Source of the DNA: a virus
Strand: one strand, 5' to 3'
Virus record (IMG/VR): IMGVR_UViG_3300034198_009848
Coordinates: 1-29,263 of that record
Length of the DNA stretch: 29,263 bases
The notes below the pieces were generated by a model that worked only from the letters and a program-made list of their open reading frames with translations, was not told the DNA's origin and did no database searches. The position numbers and the translations under genes are program-made. Shown here in pieces: positions 21,223-28,039 of the stretch (within the stretch, counting starts at the first letter, position 1; each line of letters opens with the position of its first letter).

Positions 21223-21532
21223 TTGATTTATCTAACCATTCATCTAGTGTCAGTCCGGCATTGGTATATTTACGAACCATAGCATTTCTTTCACGATGTG
21301 ACAACCCGCCCCAAATGCCGTGAAGTTCTTCACGTTCTATGGCGTCAACAAGACATTCTCGTCTTACTGGACAAGCTGGTGCTCCATCAGTGCCAAGGCA
21401 TATAGCTTTAGCTTTATCTGCTATTGGTGCGTATAGGTCTTTATCCCTGGGTGGAAAAAAGATCTCTGTATCTACCCCTCGGCATTTGGCGTCGTATCGC
21501 CAAGTCCACTCGGGGTCGTCGTCGTATCGCAT
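21164..21532 (-). CDS. WhiB-family iron-sulfur transcription factor
   Basis: The 122-aa protein has four Cys: C17, C45, C54 and C60, the GIWGG turn at 72-76, and a basic LSHRERNAMVRKY tail. This is the WhiB family, confined to actinobacteria and their phages, which binds a [4Fe-4S] cluster and usually partners with the housekeeping sigma factor. The spacing between the second and third Cys is eight residues (C45-x8-C54) where most members have CxxC, so an insertion of six residues is present. Both ends overlap the neighbours, by 61 and 59 bases. It could steer host or phage promoters. Confidence 0.94.
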   Translation of the reverse strand: MRYDDDPEWTWRYDAKCRGVDTEIFFPPRDKDLYAPIADKAKAICLGTDGAPACPVRRECLVDAIEREELHGIWGGLSHRERNAMVRKYTNAGLTLDEWLDKSNAFKTTKNIQQKPKGFSGR

Positions 21533-21852
21533 TCATGCTCAATTCTATAGTTACGGAGTTCGATAAAATCGTATTCCGTCAAGAGCACGTAGTCTTCCCC
21601 GTTGAGGTGTACGCCAAGAACTGGAGTACGTCCATCTAAGATAGCCTCAGTAACAATCTTTTCAAGTACATCTGACTTAACTGAAAAGGATTTTTTTCCT
21701 GTCCATTTATGTTCAATCAAAAGATCATTAGTCCTTACATCTCCCTTACGTGACCAAAAAGCACCAGAAGCGGCTGTGCGTTTGCCGCCTAAAGCTTTCT
21801 CTAAACGTTTTTCATGTTTTTGAGATTGTATTTGGCCTTCTGACCTAGCCAC
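21472..21852 (-). CDS. PD-(D/E)XK Holliday junction resolvase-like protein
   Basis: The 126-aa protein has GGKRTAASGAFWSRKGDVRT, NDLLIEHKWTGKKSFSVK, ILDGRTPVLGVHL and EDYVLLTEYDFIEL. The D...ExK signature (Asp in TNDLL, then Glu-His-Lys) is that of phage resolvases with the restriction-endonuclease fold. The start is GTG overlapping the upstream stop by one base. The last 20 residues are Thr/Gly/Pro-rich and coincide with the WhiB start, so this tail is probably dispensable. Confidence 0.8.
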   Translation of the reverse strand: MARSEGQIQSQKHEKRLEKALGGKRTAASGAFWSRKGDVRTNDLLIEHKWTGKKSFSVKSDVLEKIVTEAILDGRTPVLGVHLNGEDYVLLTEYDFIELRNYRIEHECDTTTTPSGLGDTTPNAEG

Positions 21853-21998
21853 TATTGTTCACCATTTATTGCTGTAATTGTTTTACAAGGGTAAGGAACT
21901 TTACATTCCGAGCATACTTCATTAGTGCTGTGAGTAGCCCAACTCATTGGGTAGTGCAGTTTACGTACCCGTTTAATTGCTTTCTTATTTTTTTTCAT
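21852..21998 (-). CDS. Small basic Cys-motif protein, 48 aa
   Basis: The ATG at 21998 overlaps the upstream stop as ATGA, GGAGAA lies seven nt before, and the stop overlaps the next GTG. The product is basic (MKKNKKAIKRVRKLHYP), then has THSTNEVCSECKVPYPCKT, with Cys at 29, 32 and 38 plus a nearby His, a likely zinc knuckle. Found by reading overlaps. A nucleic-acid-binding role is likely given charge and context. Confidence 0.78.
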   Translation of the reverse strand: MKKNKKAIKRVRKLHYPMSWATHSTNEVCSECKVPYPCKTITAINGEQ

Positions 21999-22207
21999 AA
22001 TTGTTCTCCATTTAGTGCTTTAAGTAAGTCATGACCTGCAGAAATAAGGCATGTACTTTCTGTAGTCATCCAGAGTTCTGCAAGATTACGAACACGTTTA
22101 AGTGAATCATTTTGGTGGCTAATCATAGATTCAGCAGTCGCTAATGCTCTATTCATATCCTGAGCAAAATCCCTAATCATATAAGGGTCCATGTTATTCA
22201 TTTTCAT
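21995..22207 (-). CDS. Small helical hypothetical protein, 70 aa
   Basis: The frame begins inside the RecA-like gene's end. Several starts are possible: TTG at 22210, ATG at 22207, 22201 or 22192. None has a clear ribosome site, so reinitiation after the RecA-like stop is likely. The product is a run of helices (DFAQDMNRALATAESMI, SLKRVRNLAELWM). No family is recognised. Confidence 0.65.
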   Translation of the reverse strand: MKMNNMDPYMIRDFAQDMNRALATAESMISHQNDSLKRVRNLAELWMTTESTCLISAGHDLLKALNGEQL

Positions 22208-23249
22208 CAATATTCAAGATTGGAGGAATACCTTTAAGAGTATCCATAACTGCTAAGGACAGTTCATCACGAAGATCAATCTCTTCACGAATAGACTCTA
22301 CTAAATTTGCAGCTCCCTGCCACTTGCGGTCTCCGTAGTACAACCAACCACCACGGCGGTCTACTATCCCATTGATGATAGATAAAGAGATAATCTCCTT
22401 GGCAGTGTCGTAAGATCCAGCATCAATAACCCCACCATCAGCAAAAGCAAAATCTAGGTAGGCGGTCTGCTGTGGAGGAAATGTCTTATTCTTAATAGTT
22501 CTTATACGAATAGTTTGACCTACACGGCGTTTCTCTACACCAGTACCTACCTCTAGCCAATCGTCACGCTTTACTTCACAACGAATAGCCATAGCATAAT
22601 CTTTACCTAAACCTCCTGGAGTAGTGCGAGGGTCTCCGTGCATTACTCCAATTTTCATGCGGTATTGATTAATGAGAATTCCAGTAACGCCACGTTCTTC
22701 TTCTACTAAAGAACGCTTCGTTGCTTTAGAAACTTTGCGAAAAAACTTATTAGTCATAAGGGCTCCACGACCTACGGTCATTTCATCCATATTCTTTTCG
22801 TCTTCGCTAACTGGAACTAGAGCAGGAAGGGAATCAATAATAATAAGATCAACAGATTTAGACTCACAAAATTTAATGGCTGCTTCATAAGCTTCTTCCA
22901 TAATATTTGTTTCTACAATAAGTACACGATCTGTGTCTACGCCGCACATCTCTGCGTATTGAACATCAAAAGGTTCTGCAGCAACCCAAACTGTTGTAAA
23001 ATCTGGATCTTTGGCTTGGTTGGCTGCAACGGTCTTAAGAGCAATTGCTGTCTTGCCATTAGACGCCTCACCAATAATTTCTGTCCATTTATTAATAGGC
23101 CAGCCACCGCCGAGAACAACGTCTAGTGTTAAAGAGCCTGTTGTAATACGTTTTGGTATAAGCGCATCGCTAGCGCGTACAACCATGTCTGCTCCATGTT
23201 TTTTATTAAGAAGAGCAGCTATTTTAAGTACTTCAGCATTTAAAGCCAT
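22194..23249 (-). CDS. RecA/UvsX-like recombinase ATPase
   Basis: The 351-aa protein has Walker A GEASNGKT at 60-67, catalytic Glu E91 in AAEPFD, Walker B LIIIDSLPAL with D138, and a downstream segment ILINQYRMKIGVMHGDPRTT that matches RecA's QxR region and L2-loop site. It would catalyse strand exchange on single-stranded DNA. In RecA the P-loop is usually GPESSGKT, so here a Pro and a Ser are replaced by Ala/Asn forms. The start overlaps the zinc-ribbon gene stop as TAATG. It sits among SSB, exonuclease and resolvase genes. Confidence 0.9.
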   Translation of the reverse strand: MALNAEVLKIAALLNKKHGADMVVRASDALIPKRITTGSLTLDVVLGGGWPINKWTEIIGEASNGKTAIALKTVAANQAKDPDFTTVWVAAEPFDVQYAEMCGVDTDRVLIVETNIMEEAYEAAIKFCESKSVDLIIIDSLPALVPVSEDEKNMDEMTVGRGALMTNKFFRKVSKATKRSLVEEERGVTGILINQYRMKIGVMHGDPRTTPGGLGKDYAMAIRCEVKRDDWLEVGTGVEKRRVGQTIRIRTIKNKTFPPQQTAYLDFAFADGGVIDAGSYDTAKEIISLSIINGIVDRRGGWLYYGDRKWQGAANLVESIREEIDLRDELSLAVMDTLKGIPPILNIDENE

Positions 23250-23638
23250 TATTCAATACGTCCTATAATCTGTTGTGGATTAAAGTTATTTCCCGTTGAT
23301 ATTTGTTTAGAAGGTGTAGCAGGCGACGAACTGTCTGACGGCATTCCTCCCCCACTACCTGATTGTAGCAGTGGATATCCACAATCGTAACACCGCTTAA
23401 GGTTGGTACCTTGAGGTGCCATATAGTTACCAGAAAAACATCCAGGACATTTATCTACTTGACGAGAACTTTGTGCTTTAACTACTAAAGCATCCTGATC
23501 TGAGTCGTACCTAACAGGGGTGCTAGAAACGTTGCCTTCCGGAACGTACCTAACGTTAGGTAAAGGAGAAGTAGGCGCACTTGGTCGAAATTCCCTTGGA
23601 ACATCTCCGTTTAATTTTTTAGACCACCAATCAGACAT
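23249..23638 (-). CDS. Zinc-ribbon protein, 129 aa
   Basis: The N-terminal half is polar and rich in Pro, Ser and Arg. Near residues 79-100 lies CPGCFSGNY followed by LKRCYDCGYPLL, a four-Cys zinc ribbon, followed by a Gly/Ser-rich tail. It begins within the upstream gene stop (8-base overlap) and directly precedes the RecA-like gene. It may be a DNA-binding accessory factor, as inferred from context. Confidence 0.8.
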   Translation of the reverse strand: MSDWWSKKLNGDVPREFRPSAPTSPLPNVRYVPEGNVSSTPVRYDSDQDALVVKAQSSRQVDKCPGCFSGNYMAPQGTNLKRCYDCGYPLLQSGSGGGMPSDSSSPATPSKQISTGNNFNPQQIIGRIE

Positions 23639-24053
23639 TTTCGTAACCTTCCTTTATTAACCCTAAATCAAATAAAGCTGCTAAACAAGATACCGCTGAG
23701 GAAAAAGAAACAAAGTTAAACATTTGAGTTAAAGCATTTATAAGTTCTTTTTCAGGCATCTCTTCTCCATCTTCCATAGCGCTGTGGAAATAAGACATAG
23801 CGCTAACTTGTGCTGAAACCATAGCATGGCTTTCAACAACTGGAAATATTGGAAGAACCCTGTTTACACGAAGTTCGCTAGCGTTTAATTCCATCTCAGC
23901 AACGTCAGTAGATAGGTTAGTAAGACCCATTAGTACTGCTACTTGTTCAGGGTTTTTACATCCAGTATCGTAAATAATTTTACGTATTTGCGCAGTAGGT
24001 GACAAATTTGTTGTATCGATAGTTGGTTCACGTTTTTTACGAAAAAACTTCAC
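23631..24053 (-). CDS. Hypothetical protein of the replication operon, 140 aa
   Basis: The GTG at 24053 is preferred over the ATG at 24068, because it overlaps the polymerase stop as GTGA and GGAGAGG lies four nt upstream. The product has a basic start (KFFRKKREP), a helix around AQIRKIIYDTGCKNPEQVAVL, and a hydrophobic C-terminal part (FNFVSFSSAVSCLAALFDLGL). Its Cys are dispersed, and no membrane segment is certain. No family is recognised. Confidence 0.72.
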   Translation of the reverse strand: MKFFRKKREPTIDTTNLSPTAQIRKIIYDTGCKNPEQVAVLMGLTNLSTDVAEMELNASELRVNRVLPIFPVVESHAMVSAQVSAMSYFHSAMEDGEEMPEKELINALTQMFNFVSFSSAVSCLAALFDLGLIKEGYENV

Positions 24054-26026
24054 TTGGCCTCTCCCCACCTTGTCACAGTTTTAACATCCGCAAGTAACGG
24101 TATGTTTAGTACCTGGATACCTTCCATAGCACCACGAATTGCTTCGGCAGTTTCCTCTACTAAATGATTAGGGGTTACAGTAACCAATTCATCATGAACT
24201 GTGAGAATTAAACTTGCCTCTTCTGGAATCATACTATAAGCCCTGACCATTGCAACTTTGATAATATCTGCTGCTGATCCCTGGATAACCGTATTAAAAG
24301 CTTGACGTTCGGCCCTGGAGCGCTTCCACATCTCCCGTGAACGTAAATCTGGTAGGTACCGGCGACGTTTTAACAGAGTTGTTGCATAAGGTACGGGGGC
24401 TTTACTACGACTTTCAGAAATTACTGAACGTTTGTACCTGTCTATAGACGGGAACTTGGCTGAGAACCCAGCCAATAGTTCTTTAGCCTCTGTTACAGAG
24501 CACCCGATTTGATCTGCAATTTTGTCTGGTCCTACGCCATATGCCATAGCCAAAACCAATACTTTTCCAGCTTTGCGGTCTACTCCCATGGTATTACCTA
24601 CAGTCGTGTAGATATCTCCACCTTCTAAATAAGAACTAGTCATAATGCGGTCTTTAGAAAAAGATGCAATAACACGAGGTTCAATCTGGCTATAGTCAGC
24701 AACAATCAGTGAATGGTTTTCTGGAGCTATAAACAAGTTACGTATAGCTTTACCGTTTGAGGTGTGAGGAGCAGGAACGTTTTGAAGGTTAGGGTTACGG
24801 CTTGAGAACCGCCCTGTTTCAGCACCATATTGAACAAAATCGGTGTGCACACGTCCGTCTAATAATAGGGCCTTCTTAGCAACAATCTTACTTTTACCGC
24901 CAGTTGTGCGAGTAATGTCTCCGCCCAAATATGGAATTACATAAGTAGTAAGAAGTTTATTTAAATCTGAATACTTAATAAGTCCGTCTACCAAAGGGTC
25001 TTTACCTGCCAGAGCGTTTAAAGCTTGTTCTGATACTGAGAAATCAGTTACAAAAGTTTCTTCTCCGCTTTCAAGTTTCTTTTTACCGTTTGTAGTAGGT
25101 ATTTTAGGTTTCAAACCACGTCCACCTGCTTTTTTAGGTGAGTAAAGAAGTTTTTGTTTTTCTTGAACACTGTTTAAGTTAAAAGATTTACCAGCAACTT
25201 TATAGATCTCTGCTTTGCATTCTTCAAGTTGCTCTTCAAGACTTTCCTTTAGGACCTTTAAGGAAGAAACATCTATGTCTGCTCCACGTAATTCCATGCT
25301 GCAGATAACTTCAAGAACGTCCATTTCTAATGCAAATAATTTGGTAAGTTTATCTTCATTGAGGCGATTTGAATATCGCTTCCAAAGTTTCCAAGTCCAT
25401 TCAGCATCAAGACCGGCATAAGTAGCTACTTCATCAAAACTGTGTGCTTCAATTTCTTTACCTACTCCTTTGACCATATCGTAATTAAACTCACGCTTAA
25501 GACAATCATCCAAGCCCAAGCCGTTACGAGATTGATTGTCCAGTACAAACGAGGCGTTGAGCGTGCACGCGTAAGGACGGTTTGGCAACCCTCCAACGTA
25601 TTTTGCAATACTTTGAAGATCGAACTTAACATTGTGACCTACCTTAACTTGATCGCTAAAAAATAAAGGCTTTAAAGCTTTAAATACTTCCCCAGGAGTT
25701 AATTGTTCAGGGGCTTCTGTAAATATCTTAGTGGCTTTACGCCCGTCTTTACTGTAATCCTGAGGACGTATTTGTAAACCTTTTGATTCACGAAGTACCG
25801 CTGAAGGTAGCAATGGGTACTCGGTGCGAATGTAGTCACCATTTGGGTGACCCATAGGTATAACATCTACGCGGCCTTCTGTAGCCAATGCAATCCATAC
25901 AACAGCATTTTGGCGTGGGTCTCCACGGTGCGGGCCTGACGTTTCTACGTCAAAAACAAATTCATCTACTTGTGAGTAGGCATCAACAACTTCTTTAAGT
26001 TGATTGGTATTCATAACAATATTCAT
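24050..26026 (-). CDS. polA: Family A DNA polymerase with 3'-5' exonuclease
   Basis: The 658-aa protein has an exonuclease domain with Exo I FDVETSG (D26, E28), Exo II GHNVKFDLQ (D136) and Exo III YAGLD (Y203, D207). The polymerase domain has TGRFSSRNPNLQN near 404, motif A VADYSQIEPR (D444, E449), motif B R484-x3-K488-x7-Y496, and motif C TVHDEL (H611, D612, E613). No 5'-3' exonuclease domain is present, as usual for phages. The residue equivalent to E. coli Phe762 is Leu492. GGAG lies before ATG. It follows the SSB-type gene, from which it is separated by a terminator. Confidence 0.97.
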   Translation of the reverse strand: MNIVMNTNQLKEVVDAYSQVDEFVFDVETSGPHRGDPRQNAVVWIALATEGRVDVIPMGHPNGDYIRTEYPLLPSAVLRESKGLQIRPQDYSKDGRKATKIFTEAPEQLTPGEVFKALKPLFFSDQVKVGHNVKFDLQSIAKYVGGLPNRPYACTLNASFVLDNQSRNGLGLDDCLKREFNYDMVKGVGKEIEAHSFDEVATYAGLDAEWTWKLWKRYSNRLNEDKLTKLFALEMDVLEVICSMELRGADIDVSSLKVLKESLEEQLEECKAEIYKVAGKSFNLNSVQEKQKLLYSPKKAGGRGLKPKIPTTNGKKKLESGEETFVTDFSVSEQALNALAGKDPLVDGLIKYSDLNKLLTTYVIPYLGGDITRTTGGKSKIVAKKALLLDGRVHTDFVQYGAETGRFSSRNPNLQNVPAPHTSNGKAIRNLFIAPENHSLIVADYSQIEPRVIASFSKDRIMTSSYLEGGDIYTTVGNTMGVDRKAGKVLVLAMAYGVGPDKIADQIGCSVTEAKELLAGFSAKFPSIDRYKRSVISESRSKAPVPYATTLLKRRRYLPDLRSREMWKRSRAERQAFNTVIQGSAADIIKVAMVRAYSMIPEEASLILTVHDELVTVTPNHLVEETAEAIRGAMEGIQVLNIPLLADVKTVTRWGEAK

Positions 26027-26045
26027 AAACTCTCCATATAAAAAT

Positions 26046-26086
26046 GTAGGGTGCTAAGCCAAGGAGGGGTAGACCTAGCACCCTAC
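26046..26086 (-). terminator. Intrinsic terminator after the SSB-like gene
   Basis: An 11-bp perfect stem (26046-26056 with 26076-26086) and a 19-nt loop, followed on the minus strand by ATTTTTATAT, a good U-tract. It lies 14 bases after the SSB-like stop and only 20 bases before the polA start, so polA needs read-through or its own start signal. Confidence 0.85.
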
Positions 26087-26099
26087 GGGGTGGGATTTC

Positions 26100-26795
26100 T
26101 TAGTCTTCAGGTATTTCGCGTGCAATCTCGGCAAGCTCAGTCTTGGTAGACATACGCAGTGCTTCAGGTCCAAGTGGCGTTAAGCCGGACATTGCTTCCG
26201 CGACCTCTGCTACATCGAGATCCCAGTCTTCGGGTAAATCGCGTTCCTTAACAGGCATGATCGAGTAAGTGGTCTTTGGACCTACTCCCGACTTGCTAAC
26301 CGCCCAGAACATTCGATCTAGGGGTCCTGTCTTTGGATCGCTATTTAGCTTTTCCAATTGACCGCACAGGCGAAGTCCTACAGTCATCATCTGAACTGCT
26401 GGTTCTTCTTCCATCAAGTTAACAATGGAGAATGCAAACTTGTTTTCTGGCTTGTTACCTGCACGACATAAAGGACACTGTGAAGTGCCAAGGCAAACGA
26501 ATGACTTTTTGCCCTGACGCTGTACCCAGTGCTGTGAGAAACTCATTGGTTCTGGAGAGAGAAACTTAATGAGTTGAACATCTTCTTCAAACTTGAAATC
26601 AGATGCGTATGACTTGCTGACTTTAGCTGCAACTTTCTTTGCTGCTGCCCAGCCAACCTGAATTACTGACGAACGTTCTGCTGATTCGTCTTCGTCTTCG
26701 TCTTCAAAAACATCTGCTGCTTCTTTAGCAGTTGCTTCTAAATCGTCATCCTCTAAGTAAGAGTCGACGTCTGTTACATTGCGGCGTGTTGCCAT
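26100..26795 (-). CDS. Putative single-stranded DNA-binding protein with zinc motif
   Basis: The 231-aa protein has a very acidic N-terminus, a middle domain with SFSQHWVQRQGKKSFVCL followed by C101-x5-C107-x2-C110 (SQCPLCRAGNK), and a beta-strand core (FAFSIVNLMEE, MTVGLRLCGQLEKL, YSIMPVKERDL). This layout matches actinophage proteins annotated as gp32-like ssDNA-binding proteins with a zinc site; His89 may be the fourth ligand. It would coat single strands during replication. The family match is from memory. A strong terminator follows. Confidence 0.68.
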   Translation of the reverse strand: MATRRNVTDVDSYLEDDDLEATAKEAADVFEDEDEDESAERSSVIQVGWAAAKKVAAKVSKSYASDFKFEEDVQLIKFLSPEPMSFSQHWVQRQGKKSFVCLGTSQCPLCRAGNKPENKFAFSIVNLMEEEPAVQMMTVGLRLCGQLEKLNSDPKTGPLDRMFWAVSKSGVGPKTTYSIMPVKERDLPEDWDLDVAEVAEAMSGLTPLGPEALRMSTKTELAEIAREIPED

Positions 26796-26833
26796 GGTAG
26801 TACTTCCTTTGTTATGGCCATATGGCGTTTTGG

Positions 26834-27310
26834 TTATTCGGTTTCTTGGTTATGAATCTTAACCCAGTTCTCGTAAATTTCCAACGAGAGATCTGGATGT
26901 CGATCCCAGTCAATCCGAGGGGCCTCTAAGAGACCTCTGGACTGAAAGCTTTCTATTGCACTTTCAATCATAGCACGACTATACATGCGCCACCCCGGTT
27001 TTTTCTTTTCACCTACGATAATGGACTTTAGCCGGTACGGTGCGCGAGGAATATACCCTTTACGTTCCCATAAACGAATAGTAACTAAAGGCCTACCAAG
27101 TGCGTTTCCAAATGTGCCAGCACTAAATAGTTCTACTTTATTTCCACTACCCAAGGTTTTTATTTGAGGTTTTGCATCCCACGCTTCTAAGTCTTTTGCT
27201 TGCCTTTTTTTACGCTCTACCTCAGGATTTATTGGGCGACGTTTTTTCTTAGAACCGGGATAAAACTCATCAAGAGATCTAAACAATTCCTCAATTGAAT
27301 CATCTGACAT
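26834..27310 (-). CDS. MerR-like helix-turn-helix protein
   Basis: The N-terminal 45 residues are basic and polar. A winged-helix pattern follows: LFSAGTFGNALGRPLVTIRL, WERKGYIPRAPYR, then PGWRMYSRAMIESAI, as in MerR/excisionase DNA-binding domains (strand, helix-turn-helix, W..KGYIP.A, R.Y). The C-terminus has no clear effector domain. It probably binds DNA; it could control phage transcription or act with a recombinase. Confidence 0.72.
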   Translation of the reverse strand: MSDDSIEELFRSLDEFYPGSKKKRRPINPEVERKKRQAKDLEAWDAKPQIKTLGSGNKVELFSAGTFGNALGRPLVTIRLWERKGYIPRAPYRLKSIIVGEKKKPGWRMYSRAMIESAIESFQSRGLLEAPRIDWDRHPDLSLEIYENWVKIHNQETE

Positions 27311-27313
27311 ATA

Positions 27314-27463
27314 TTACTGTGCCCCCATCACACGCTTAAACGTATCAATAGCAATAAACGCTGCGCCCATACTATCGTCTTTGCGTTTAAAAAGAATTGG
27401 ATCCCACACTTCTAAAGCTTGAGCAACTAATGCAAGTAACTTTTCTTCTGTTAGCTCTTCCAT
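27314..27463 (-). CDS. Small hypothetical protein, 49 aa
   Basis: ATG at 27463 with AAAGGA about ten nt upstream. The product is helical (MEELTEEKLLALVAQALEVW) with a C-terminal FIAIDTFKRVMGAQ. It overlaps the zinc-finger microprotein gene by 13 bases in another frame. No family recognised. Confidence 0.62.
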   Translation of the reverse strand: MEELTEEKLLALVAQALEVWDPILFKRKDDSMGAAFIAIDTFKRVMGAQ

Positions 27464-27573
27464 TTATGCTTATCCTTTAAGTGCGCAAGTAAATCTAATA
27501 CTTCGTCAAATGCCGATTCACAATATGAACATAAGTGCAAATTGTTAAGATATTCTTCTTTCATCCTAGCCAT
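27451..27573 (-). CDS. C2H2 zinc-finger microprotein, 40 aa
   Basis: The ATG at 27573 starts two bases after the upstream stop, and the frame ends at 27451, 13 bases inside the next gene. The product has C15-x2-C18-x12-H31-x4-H36, the exact classical C2H2 spacing, with FxxxLDLL hydrophobics between. An in-frame ATG at 27564 would give 37 aa. GAAGAAG is a weak ribosome site. The motif makes this small frame convincing. Confidence 0.7.
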   Translation of the reverse strand: MARMKEEYLNNLHLCSYCESAFDEVLDLLAHLKDKHKWKS

Positions 27574-27575
27574 AG

Positions 27576-28025
27576 TTACTTCTTCATTAGTACAAAAGCT
27601 GATGTTACAGACTTAGGGAATATGGTGTCAAGTTCATCTTCATTGATAAGCCCTTCGTACATACACTTAAGTACTTGTTCTTGATCAAGCACAGGCTTAG
27701 TTTCAAAGCAGCGCTCTGCTAAACCTTTATCTGTAAGAATGGAAAGGGCTGCTTCTTCGTCAATTTTTTGTGTTACACGACGCTGACGCTGCATACCTAC
27801 GTATCCATTATATTCAGGCATGTCGTACCACATGTGGCCTTTATCGTCTTCTAGACCGTTTGCTTCAACAAAAGATGAAAGTTCTTTTTTAATCTCATTT
27901 TGACGAGCAGTTAAATCATCAATGTTACGTTTTAAAAGTACATACTCTTTGTACATATTATCTAAACTTGATTGACTGTAATCGTCAGGCGTAGGTAAAT
28001 TAGTTTTACCAATTACTTCAGGCAT
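27576..28025 (-). CDS. Hypothetical coiled-coil protein, 149 aa
   Basis: GGAGA lies six nt before ATG. An N-terminal coiled coil (NMYKEYVLLKRNIDDLTARQ, then NEIKKELSSFVEANG) is followed by DDKGHMWYDMPEYNGY, a second helical stretch, and EEALSIL-like segments near the end. Similar proteins with this coil plus a small beta part occur in actinophages beside replication genes. No activity is known. Confidence 0.75.
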   Translation of the reverse strand: MPEVIGKTNLPTPDDYSQSSLDNMYKEYVLLKRNIDDLTARQNEIKKELSSFVEANGLEDDKGHMWYDMPEYNGYVGMQRQRRVTQKIDEEAALSILTDKGLAERCFETKPVLDQEQVLKCMYEGLINEDELDTIFPKSVTSAFVLMKK

Positions 28026-28039
28026 ATTTTCTCCATTAG

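Noticed and set aside
26817-26826. GCCATATGGC palindrome upstream of the SSB-like gene
   Set aside because: Ten bases with no repeat copy nearby and no clear promoter beside it; chance is likely.
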